Of a stretch of DNA of 64,000 nt, positions 44,893 through 52,526 are shown piece by piece. The DNA comes from an uncultured Paludibaculum sp. GTDB taxonomy: Bacteria; Acidobacteriota; Terriglobia; Bryobacterales; Bryobacteraceae. The translations under genes were made by a program, and so were the position numbers. The first letter of the stretch is position 1; each line of letters begins with the position of its first letter. Under the pieces are notes generated by a model. The model saw nothing but the letters and a program-made list of their open reading frames with translations. It had not been told where the DNA came from and searched no databases. The DNA lies in NCBI RefSeq assembly GCF_963665245.1, contig NZ_OY762269.1, forward strand, positions 186,001 through 250,000, written 5' to 3'.

Positions 44893-46161
44893 ATGGCAGT
44901 CAGTTGGAAGGCACAGACACCCCAGCTCATTATGGAACGAAAATCGACGCAACCTAGGACAAGTGGTGACTTCGTGAGCGCACGAGACACAGAAGTGCTA
45001 GCTCCGGCGGGCCCTAGTATGGCCAGCCTTCTCGCCCCGATACGCAGCAGTAAACGGCTCGTGCTCACGGCTGTTATCGTTGGAGCTCTGGTGGGAGCAA
45101 TTGGGGCGATAGTGACGCCTGCAAGCTATACAGCCACAGCGACTATCATGCCACCCCAACAGACACAGTCGGCAGCTGCCGCGTTAATGGGGCAGTTGGG
45201 CCCTCTCGCGAGCCTGGCCGGTCGCGACATCGGCATGAAGAACCCATCGGACGTCTATCTCGGAATTCTCAGAAGTCGCACCATCGCAGACAGTCTCATT
45301 CGCAGATTTTCCCTAAGCAACGTCTACCACTCAAGAACGATGACGGACGCGCGATCCGAGCTGGCGGATCACTCGCGAATTCTTACCGGGCAAGACTCCT
45401 TAATCCGAATTGCCGTCGACGATCACGATCCCAAGCGCGCCTCCGACCTTGCCAACGGGTACGTCGAAGAGTTGTTCCGGCAGAACAGCAAGCTGGCTAC
45501 CACGGAGTCGGCTCAAAGGCGGCTGTTCTTCGAGAGGCAAATGGAAAGCGAGAAGAATGATCTTGCCGCGGCTGAAGAGGCGCTTCGGCAAACACAACAG
45601 CAGACAGGGTTACTACAAGTGACTGGCCAGGTGGAAGCGCTCGTCGGAGCTGCTGCACGACTCCGGGCCGAAATCGGATCTCGTGAGGTTGCGATCGAGC
45701 GGCTGAAAGAGAGCGCTACCCCTGAGAATCCAGAGGTTGTTCGGCAGTATGCCGAGTTGACGGCGCTCTCCGCGCAGCTAAGAAAGCTGGAGAGCGGTGT
45801 TGCGGCGCGGCCTAACGGCAGCCCGATTATTCCAACTGCAGGGGTACCTCAGGCGGGTCTCTTGTATGTCAGAGCATTGAGAGACGTGAAGTACCACGAA
45901 GCCTTATACGAGGTCTATGCCAAACAGTTTGAGGCTGCGAAAATTGACGAGGCCAAAGAGGCACCGGCCATTCAGGTGGTGGATGCAGCAGTGATCCCCG
46001 ACAAGAAGAGCTGGCCGCCGCGGGCTCTGTTCGTCGCTGCTGCGGCATTTCTCTCCGGACTCATTGCCAGTCTGTTCGTCATAGCCCGCGCCCATCTGAG
46101 TGAAGTGCACCCGTTGGCAGTCGATACCACCGGTGCCAGGGGCGTCGAGCATTGTGACTAG
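44893..46161 (+). CDS. Wzz-type chain-length regulator without kinase domain
   Basis: This 422-residue protein has a cytoplasmic start, a membrane segment at about residues 57-77 (LVLTAVIVGALVGAIGAIVTP), a long periplasmic coiled-coil region with heptads (RQTQQQTGLLQVTGQVEALVGAAARL), and a second membrane segment near the end preceded by VIPDKKSWPPRALFVAAAAFL. The P-P-R at the end of the loop is the usual Wzz/PCP motif. No Walker A/B or Tyr cluster follows, so it is not a full Wzc, and no separate kinase is seen in the cluster. An ATG at 44932 is an alternative start. Confidence 0.87.
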   Translation: MAVSWKAQTPQLIMERKSTQPRTSGDFVSARDTEVLAPAGPSMASLLAPIRSSKRLVLTAVIVGALVGAIGAIVTPASYTATATIMPPQQTQSAAAALMGQLGPLASLAGRDIGMKNPSDVYLGILRSRTIADSLIRRFSLSNVYHSRTMTDARSELADHSRILTGQDSLIRIAVDDHDPKRASDLANGYVEELFRQNSKLATTESAQRRLFFERQMESEKNDLAAAEEALRQTQQQTGLLQVTGQVEALVGAAARLRAEIGSREVAIERLKESATPENPEVVRQYAELTALSAQLRKLESGVAARPNGSPIIPTAGVPQAGLLYVRALRDVKYHEALYEVYAKQFEAAKIDEAKEAPAIQVVDAAVIPDKKSWPPRALFVAAAAFLSGLIASLFVIARAHLSEVHPLAVDTTGARGVEHCD

Positions 46162-46396
46162 GGGATTGTCCAGCCGCGGCGCGATGCTGTCTTTGCGTGT
46201 GACGTGGCGCAGACGGCCCGCGGAATCCGAACCGGGGGCCAACTCTCTCGCAGGGGGAGAGAACGCCTTGGAGGCGGCAGCTCAGGACTACCAACCACTC
46301 TCCCTCTCAGTCAGCCACGCCGTGCGCTAATCGGCGTTAACGCTCGTCAGGCCCTGTGCGAATTGTCGATCAACTAGCCGGTACCGGAACTGCTCA

Positions 46397-47638
46397 ATGA
46401 ACATGATCACGATTATTCACATCACGACCGTTCCCCAGACTCTGGGTTTCATCCGTGGGCAAATGTCCCATTCCCTCCGTATGGGGTTTACGGTCCACGC
46501 AGTCGCATCGCCCGGCGCTTATGGCGATGGGCTCAGCAGGGAGATCGGGGTTTCGTTCCACCCGGTGGCGATGTCGCGCTCGATTAGTCCCTTGCAGGAC
46601 CTGCGATCGCTATGGCACCTCTGCAGAGTGATTCGCAATCTCAAGCCGTCCATCGTTCACTCTCACACTCCGAAGGCTGGTTTGCTGGGCATGATCGCCG
46701 CCGCTCTTTGCGGAGTTCGGGCACGGATGTTTCACGTACACGGCGCGCCACACCTTGCGGCAGGTGGTTTCAGGCGTATTCTCCTGAAGGCATCGACCGC
46801 GATCTCCTGCCGGCTCGCGCGTCGCGTACTCTGTGTTAGCCATAGCGTAAAGAGCGCAATCGTCCGCGATGGAACCTGCGATGCGGATAAGGTGCACGTC
46901 CCCGTGAACGGATCGTCGTCTGGAGTTGACACGGAGGGAGCATATTCGCCCGACCTAGTTCCCCCCTCCGTCAGGCACATGTTCTTGCAGAGGCACCGTC
47001 TCCCGGCGGATGCGCTGGTTGTGGGGTTCGTTGGCCGCATCGTCAGGGACAAAGGACTGGTCGAACTAGCGACGGCCTGGAAGAAGATAAGAGATCGGTA
47101 CCCTTTGCTGTATCTCGCCGTGGCCGGCGAGGTAGAGCCTCAAGATCCCGTTCCGGCTGAGATCATTGCAATGCTCGCCGAAGACTCCCGAGTCCGTTTA
47201 CTGGGGTGGATTGACGACATGAGGTCCTTCTACGCCTCGTCCGACATTCTGGTTCTTCCCTCCTACCGCGAGGGATTTCCGAACTGTTCCTTGGAGGCGT
47301 CGGCCATGGAGGTGCCAGTGGTCTCCACTCTCGTCCCCGGATGTGTCGACGCCGTGGTCAATGGCACTACCGGGCTGCTCGTGCCCCCGCGTGACGCAGA
47401 TGCACTGGGAGCGGCGATCGAGCGCTATGTCATGGATCCCAAGTTGCGGCATCTACACGGGCGGGCCGGGAGACTAAGGGTTATTCGCGAGTTTCAGCCA
47501 CTTCCGATCTTCCAAGATGTTTACCGGCATTACTGTGAGCTTCTCGCCGAGTGCGGACTGCGCGTTCCCATGACGACCGCAGCGGGTCCACCAACTTTGG
47601 CAGATTCGTCCTGCCAGGACTCCGCTGCCATTCGCTGA
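46397..47638 (+). CDS. GT4-family glycosyltransferase (second copy)
   Basis: This 413-residue GT-B enzyme has IIHITTVPQTLGFIRGQM at the start, a HSHTPKAGLLGMIAA acceptor-side motif (residues about 90-104), and the donor block VLPSYREGFPNCSLEASAMEVPVVST with the E-x7-E pattern. The SxxK-like PVNGSSSGVDTEG loop is also typical. This type frequently adds the second sugar to undecaprenyl-PP-linked intermediates. It starts 235 nt after the chain-length gene and is followed by the initiating transferase. Confidence 0.88.
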   Translation: MNMITIIHITTVPQTLGFIRGQMSHSLRMGFTVHAVASPGAYGDGLSREIGVSFHPVAMSRSISPLQDLRSLWHLCRVIRNLKPSIVHSHTPKAGLLGMIAAALCGVRARMFHVHGAPHLAAGGFRRILLKASTAISCRLARRVLCVSHSVKSAIVRDGTCDADKVHVPVNGSSSGVDTEGAYSPDLVPPSVRHMFLQRHRLPADALVVGFVGRIVRDKGLVELATAWKKIRDRYPLLYLAVAGEVEPQDPVPAEIIAMLAEDSRVRLLGWIDDMRSFYASSDILVLPSYREGFPNCSLEASAMEVPVVSTLVPGCVDAVVNGTTGLLVPPRDADALGAAIERYVMDPKLRHLHGRAGRLRVIREFQPLPIFQDVYRHYCELLAECGLRVPMTTAAGPPTLADSSCQDSAAIR

Positions 47639-47688
47639 AATGTGAACGTACTGAACGATTCGATGAGGTTAGTCCGCTCGAAACATGC

Positions 47689-48417
47689 ATGATGCCAAGA
47701 AAAACGCCGGAGTCCATCATTGCGGAATACATTGATCCGTCGCCGCAGGATTGCTCTAGCGAGTACATAAGAATGAACGATGCGAGCCCGACAATGCGCA
47801 GTTGTATGAAGCGCGTGGTTGACATAGTCTTGGCGGCAGCCATATTGTCTATCACCGCGCCGCTATTAGCCGTTTGCGCCGTGTTGGTGTGGGTCACGAT
47901 GGGACGCCCTGTCATATTTCGACAAAAGCGCCCTGGTAGATGGGGGAAGGCATTCACCCTGTACAAGTTGAGAACGATGCGGGATGAAGCCGATAGCAAT
48001 GGCGTCATCCGCCCGGATGCGCAGCGGCTAACCAAAGTTGGTGCATTACTTCGCAAGACAAGTTTGGACGAATTGCCGGAATTGTGGAATGTCCTAAAAG
48101 GAGAGATGAGCCTAGTGGGGCCTCGCCCGTTGCTTCCGGAGTATCAGCCATATTTTACCCGCACTGAACGGGTTCGCTTTGAGGTGTTGCCCGGCATTAC
48201 TGGCCTGGCGCAGATTAACGGTAGAAATCATGCCTCCTGGGATGAAAGACTACAGGCGGATATTTGGTATGTCGCAAACCAGAGTTTCATCCTCGATGTG
48301 AAGATCTTATACAAAACAGTTGCTGCGGTCGTGAGATGCGGAGATGTCGTCGTCGATCCTCGGTCGGTGATGCTGAATTTGGACGAAGAGCGCAAAGGAA
48401 GGGAATCGACTGACTAA
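47689..48417 (+). CDS. Initiating monotopic phosphoglycosyl transferase (PglC/WcaJ-C type)
   Basis: This protein, up to 242 residues, has one membrane re-entrant helix (VVDIVLAAAILSITAPLLAVCAVLV) and the conserved KLRTMRDEAD, then SLDELPELWNVLKGEMSLVGPRPLLPEY blocks of bacterial sugar transferases, with the catalytic Asp-Glu (DE in SLDELPEL). It moves a phospho-sugar onto undecaprenyl phosphate to begin the repeat unit. It lacks the N-terminal four-helix domain of WbaP/WcaJ, so it is the short PglC-like form. ATG 47689 is used because earlier starts overlap the preceding gene; ATG 47773 is an alternative. Confidence 0.92.
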   Translation: MMPRKTPESIIAEYIDPSPQDCSSEYIRMNDASPTMRSCMKRVVDIVLAAAILSITAPLLAVCAVLVWVTMGRPVIFRQKRPGRWGKAFTLYKLRTMRDEADSNGVIRPDAQRLTKVGALLRKTSLDELPELWNVLKGEMSLVGPRPLLPEYQPYFTRTERVRFEVLPGITGLAQINGRNHASWDERLQADIWYVANQSFILDVKILYKTVAAVVRCGDVVVDPRSVMLNLDEERKGRESTD

Positions 48418-48427
48418 AGAGGGCAAG

Positions 48428-49216
48428 ATGAAGGGTTGCTTCATTCGTGCTGCTGCGGCAACAGATAGTGCGATGATAGTTGAGCTTTTTGTAAGCGAGT
48501 TCAAGACTACAGTCAGCGATTTCTTGGTATACGGCTGTGATGGCGCCGAGGAGTACGTGCGGGCACAAGTGACCGCCGCCCCCTTCTCGCGAGAGTCTAT
48601 GTTTGTTGTGGCCGAATCAGGTGATGGAGTTGTGGGCGCCGCGGAGATGAAAAGGCGGCCCGGGGCGATCCATCTCAACTACATTGCGGTGCGTCCTGAC
48701 TATCGTCGTCGTCATCTCGGGCGGCAATTGCTCGGTGCAGCGATTCGATGTTCTGGCGAATCGAGCGGAGAGATCGTCCTTGACGTTTTCGATGAGAACG
48801 CGTCTGCGGTTACGTGGTACACCAAGCTTGGATTTACCGTTGGAAGCCGGAGTGACTTGGTCGAACTCGTCGCACCACAGCGGGGCGCTTCTGGCTCCGG
48901 GTACATCGCAGAGCTGGCACAGGCCGATGCCTGTCACCAACGGTTCGGGTTCTCGCAGTTCTCCGTTCTCACCAAGCGCGGAAGGTGCCCGGTTGGGCGC
49001 CTGGGTGAAGGCTGGTTCCGCTTGTGTCACCCTGATGGCGTCACTGACCCGGAAGTCTTCGCCGCTCTGCGGTTGCTCGATCCGGGCAGACGGATATTCG
49101 GAGTTCTCCGAGATGACCAGGTTCCGCACGAGCAGGTAGTCCGGACCGTGGTCCGTTCCTCCAGGATGACGGCAGACATTCGGGAGACTGTCAGTCGTCT
49201 GGAGGTGTGGCCATGA
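48428..49216 (+). CDS. GNAT N-acetyltransferase with unknown C-terminal extension
   Basis: This 262-residue protein has an N-terminal GNAT domain: NYIAVRPDYRRRHLGRQLLGAAIRC (about residues 80-104) contains the V-x-P-x-Y-R-R-x-x-L-G acetyl-CoA motif, and AVTWYTKLGFTVGSR is motif B. Residues about 155-262 do not match a family I recognise. A GNAT in this place could acetylate the amino group made by the downstream aminotransferase, as PseH-type enzymes do; this is inferred. It is 10 nt after the initiating transferase and overlaps the following aminotransferase-like gene. Confidence 0.75.
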   Translation: MKGCFIRAAAATDSAMIVELFVSEFKTTVSDFLVYGCDGAEEYVRAQVTAAPFSRESMFVVAESGDGVVGAAEMKRRPGAIHLNYIAVRPDYRRRHLGRQLLGAAIRCSGESSGEIVLDVFDENASAVTWYTKLGFTVGSRSDLVELVAPQRGASGSGYIAELAQADACHQRFGFSQFSVLTKRGRCPVGRLGEGWFRLCHPDGVTDPEVFAALRLLDPGRRIFGVLRDDQVPHEQVVRTVVRSSRMTADIRETVSRLEVWP

Positions 49217-50151
49217 TCACGAAGACAGCGGCGCGTCGCGACAATAACCACCGGCCGTGGATCTGTCATATCAGCGCTCGCAAAGCCTTCGAGTCGGTAC
49301 TGAAGGCGACAAGCTGCGTCGACGGTGGTGTGTTGCTGCCCGCCTACGTAGGCTGGTCGGCCAATGAGGGATCGGGCGTGTTCGATCCAGTTGCGGCACT
49401 TGGTTTGTCGTACTCGTTTTACAGACTAACCGACCGGCTGGAGATTGATCTCTCGTCTCTCCGCCATGCCCTTGACAACGGTCATGTCAGAGTAGTCGTG
49501 CTCATCCATTACTTCGGCCACGTAGACCGGTTCTACGAGGAGGCGGTGCACCTGGCAAGGGCTCGTGGCGCGTTGGTTGTGGAAGATGAAGCGCACGCTC
49601 TGCTGTCCGATCTGCAAGGTGGCATTTGTGGGCGCCTGGGCGATTTCGCGATCTACTCCCTCCACAAGCTACTTCCTCTCCGGCGCGGAGGGGCGGTCAT
49701 AGTAAACACTCGGGCGATGGATTTCTTCGATAGATTCGAGGAAGGAATTCAACTGGACGTTCCATGGTATGACTTCGATCTCAAGGTAATCTCAGAGCGG
49801 CGCGTAACCAATGCCGTCTTTCTCGACGAACTGGTCCGCCAGACAGTGCCGGAGGTCGAGCCACTATGGGGCAAGCCGCGCAGCGGCGAGGTGCCACAGA
49901 CCTACCCTGTCCTGGTTAGGCCAGGGACGAGGGATTCCCTCTATCATTCAATGAATCAGCGTGGGTTTGGCGTTGTATCGCTCTACCACACTCTCATTGA
50001 GCAACTCAGCGCGCATCAGTACGGCGATGCACATCAGGTGTCGGCGAGAATCCTCAATTTGCCGGTTCATCAAGATATCTCTGAAGCGGAACTGGAGGCC
50101 ATGGTAGGCGAGTTGCGTCATCAGGTGAGAGAGCCCCATGTCATTGCCTGA
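49213..50151 (+). CDS. DegT/DnrJ/EryC1-like PLP aminotransferase, short form
   Basis: This 312-residue protein starts at ATG 49213, with GGAGG 7 nt upstream. It has the type-I PLP fold pattern: VLLPAYVGWSANEGSGV, VVVLIHYFGHVD, VVEDEAHALLSD (cofactor Asp/Glu region), and SLHKLLPLRRGG with the likely PLP lysine K152. It is 60-90 residues shorter than the usual family members (about 370-400), missing part of the N-terminal and C-terminal arms. The final 13 nt overlap the next start. The substrate is unknown. It could be a second sugar aminotransferase or a non-sugar enzyme. Confidence 0.75.
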   Translation: MITKTAARRDNNHRPWICHISARKAFESVLKATSCVDGGVLLPAYVGWSANEGSGVFDPVAALGLSYSFYRLTDRLEIDLSSLRHALDNGHVRVVVLIHYFGHVDRFYEEAVHLARARGALVVEDEAHALLSDLQGGICGRLGDFAIYSLHKLLPLRRGGAVIVNTRAMDFFDRFEEGIQLDVPWYDFDLKVISERRVTNAVFLDELVRQTVPEVEPLWGKPRSGEVPQTYPVLVRPGTRDSLYHSMNQRGFGVVSLYHTLIEQLSAHQYGDAHQVSARILNLPVHQDISEAELEAMVGELRHQVREPHVIA

Positions 50152-51220
50152 ATTTGAAGTGTGGGACGCCGCTTCTGAGAGCGACCGTGAATCGTGGATT
50201 GCAAGATGGAGATCTTGGCCCGCGAGGGAGGTGTTTGCGCATCCAGACTACCTTCTTCTTGGGGTGGAAGCGGGCGAGAGGCCATTGTGCGCGACGGCGA
50301 AAAGCGGCGAGCGCTATGTCCTCTATCCCTTCTACCTGAGAACGATCCGCAATGAGTCGGGCGGGGAAGAATTCTCGGGCGCCTACAACGACATTAGCTC
50401 GCCGTACGGCTATGGTGGGCCGTTCTCGTGGGGCGTGGGGCAAGACGAGGGCCTTTCGGTGGCATTCTGGCAGGCGTTCGGGGCCTGGGCAAAATCACAG
50501 AGAGTCGTCTCTGAGGTAGTTCGGCTGTCGCTCTTCTCGGAATCGCTACTTTCGTACGACGGCGAAACAAGAGCCATCGGGGAGAACGTAGTCCGGTCCC
50601 TTGATGTGTGCGGTGACGACTTGTGGCGTGACTATGAGTATAAAGTCCGGAAGAATGTGAAGAAAGCGCACACAAGTGGCGTTCGCGTGCACTGTGACGA
50701 GCGCGGCGATCGACTTGATGACTTTCTTAGGATCTACGCCTCAACAATGAGTCGCAGGAACGCCTCGCAGCGATATCAGTTGCCAAGGAATTACTTCGAG
50801 AGCCTTCACGAGAAGCTCGCTGGTCAGTTTGCGTATTGGCACGCTGTGTACAACGATAATGTCATCTCAACTGAACTAGTACTAATATCTGCCGAGCGGG
50901 TGTATTCATTTCTCGGCGGCACGGATTCGGACTATTTCGGTCTTCGGCCGAACGATCTCCTGAAAGTCGAGATCATTGAGTGGGCCCGCCGGCTCGGAAA
51001 GAAGCAGTTCGTTCTCGGAGGAGGCTACACTCCCAATGACGGAATCTATCGCTACAAACTATCGTTTGCGCCGACTGGACGTGTGCCGTTCTTACTGGGC
51101 TGCAGGGTTTTCCTTGAAGATGTTTACATGGAGCTGTCAGAAACCCACCGGGCATTGAGTCGGGCAGCCAATTGCGTCGGCGACGAACGGCCTAGTTTTT
51201 TTCCGGCGTACCGCGCCTGA
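50138..51220 (+). CDS. FemAB/GNAT-like (BioF2-type) acyltransferase
   Basis: This 360-residue protein has a double-GNAT layout: a first half with VFAHPDYLLLGVEAG and YPFYLRTIRNESGGEEFSGAYNDISSPYGYGGPF, then a VRKNVKKAHTSGVRV block (residues about 172-186), and GGTDSDYFGLRPNDLLKVEIIEWARRLGKKQFVLGGGY near the end. FemAB-family proteins add an amino acid or acyl group to a sugar or cell-wall precursor. They often appear in exopolysaccharide loci of this phylum. Together with the neighbouring short DegT-like protein it could decorate the repeat unit with an amino acid; this is inferred. Confidence 0.78.
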   Translation: MSLPEFEVWDAASESDRESWIARWRSWPAREVFAHPDYLLLGVEAGERPLCATAKSGERYVLYPFYLRTIRNESGGEEFSGAYNDISSPYGYGGPFSWGVGQDEGLSVAFWQAFGAWAKSQRVVSEVVRLSLFSESLLSYDGETRAIGENVVRSLDVCGDDLWRDYEYKVRKNVKKAHTSGVRVHCDERGDRLDDFLRIYASTMSRRNASQRYQLPRNYFESLHEKLAGQFAYWHAVYNDNVISTELVLISAERVYSFLGGTDSDYFGLRPNDLLKVEIIEWARRLGKKQFVLGGGYTPNDGIYRYKLSFAPTGRVPFLLGCRVFLEDVYMELSETHRALSRAANCVGDERPSFFPAYRA

Positions 51221-51264
51221 TCTTTGAAGATCTGTTCGGCGCGTGAATGACTGCAGGTGAAGCA

Positions 51265-52473
51265 ATGAAGCGCATTCTGTTATCGGTGCCGCATATGTGC
51301 GGAGCGGAGATGGCGTATGTAGAGGAGGCGTTTCGAACAAACTGGCTTTCGACGGTAGGGCCAAATCTAGTCGAATTTGAGCGCGCCGTGGAGAGGTGGA
51401 GTGGTCTGCCGGGTGTCGCCTTGGCGAGTGGAACGGCGGCGATTCATCTGGGATTGCGGCTACTCGGAGTCGGCCCTGACGACGAAGTGTTTTGCCAGTC
51501 ACTGACCTTCGCGGCGAGCGCCAACCCGATACGGTATTTGGGGGCACGCCCGGTGTTTGTGGACAGTGAGCGGCAAACGTGGAACATGGACGCTAACCTA
51601 TTGCGGCGGGCGCTGCGCGAGCGGGCGGCGCAGGGGTGCCTGCCAAAGTGCGTAGAGGTAGTGCACCTGTTCGGGCAGTGTGCCGAAATGGACGATATCT
51701 TGAGCGTTTGCGGCGAGTACGGTGTGCCTGTGCTGGAGGACGCAGCTGAGGCATTGGGCGCGACCTATCGGGGAAGGCCTGCCGGAACGATGGGTGCCGT
51801 CGGTGTCTATTCGTTCAATGGAAACAAAATCGTAACGACAACCGGTGGCGGGATGTTGGTGTCCCCGGAATCGCACTGGGTTGAGAAGGCGCGCTTCTGG
51901 TCTCAACAGGCGAGGGACCCCGGCATTGCATACGAACACTCGGAGCTTGGGTTTAACTATCGGCTGAGCAATGTGCTGGCCGGAATAGGACGCGGGCAGA
52001 TGACGGTCCTTGATCGGCGGGTAGAGCAGAGACGTGCGGTCGCGTTTCGATACCGTGACGCCCTCCAGGATCTGCCGGGGTTGACGTTGATGCCCCAGGC
52101 CGTCGGTCGGCTGCACACAAACTGGCTCAGCGTGTTCCTGGTGGACGAGCATCGTCTCGGACTGAGCCGGGATGGGCTGATCGCTGCGCTTGACGCCGCG
52201 AATGTGGAAAGTCGTCCGGTATGGAAGCCAATGCATCTACAGTGTCTGTTTTCGCAGTTCGAATCCGTTGGTGGCGCCGTGAGCGAAGACATCTTCCACC
52301 GCGGCATCTGCCTCCCCAGTTCCAGCAGCCTGACCGAGGCGGATCAGACTCACGTCATTAACGCTATCCGCGCCGCCTGTGGCGCCCCACCCGTTCGAGC
52401 GCAGGAGCCGATAGGCACAGATCCTCAGAACCAGATCGTGCCCTGTCCGTCATCAATCGCGTCCCTAACCTAG
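51265..52473 (+). CDS. DegT/DnrJ/EryC1-family sugar aminotransferase (PglE-like)
   Basis: This 402-residue protein starts at ATG 51265, preceded by AGGTGA; ATG 51247 adds six residues. Motifs include VALASGTAAIHLGLRLLGVGP, EVVHLFGQCAEMDDI, VLEDAAEALGATYRGRPAG (Asp of cofactor), and YSFNGNKIVTTTGGGM with PLP lysine K188. It is close in layout to PglE/LegC-type sugar 4-aminotransferases, which aminate UDP-4-keto-6-deoxy-sugars made by the dehydratase encoded next. This pair would yield a UDP-4-amino-4,6-dideoxy-sugar, the likely precursor of the first residue. Confidence 0.88.
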   Translation: MKRILLSVPHMCGAEMAYVEEAFRTNWLSTVGPNLVEFERAVERWSGLPGVALASGTAAIHLGLRLLGVGPDDEVFCQSLTFAASANPIRYLGARPVFVDSERQTWNMDANLLRRALRERAAQGCLPKCVEVVHLFGQCAEMDDILSVCGEYGVPVLEDAAEALGATYRGRPAGTMGAVGVYSFNGNKIVTTTGGGMLVSPESHWVEKARFWSQQARDPGIAYEHSELGFNYRLSNVLAGIGRGQMTVLDRRVEQRRAVAFRYRDALQDLPGLTLMPQAVGRLHTNWLSVFLVDEHRLGLSRDGLIAALDAANVESRPVWKPMHLQCLFSQFESVGGAVSEDIFHRGICLPSSSSLTEADQTHVINAIRAACGAPPVRAQEPIGTDPQNQIVPCPSSIASLT

Positions 52474-52526
52474 CGGCGCATCAGTCCACTACCGGCAGAC
52501 CTCCAGGTCACAACAAGGAAGCCCCT

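Noticed and set aside
46162..46396. 235-nt gap within the polysaccharide locus checked for a small gene or regulatory RNA.
   Set aside because: A short CTCTC/GAGAG hairpin is present but no supported gene or known RNA structure.
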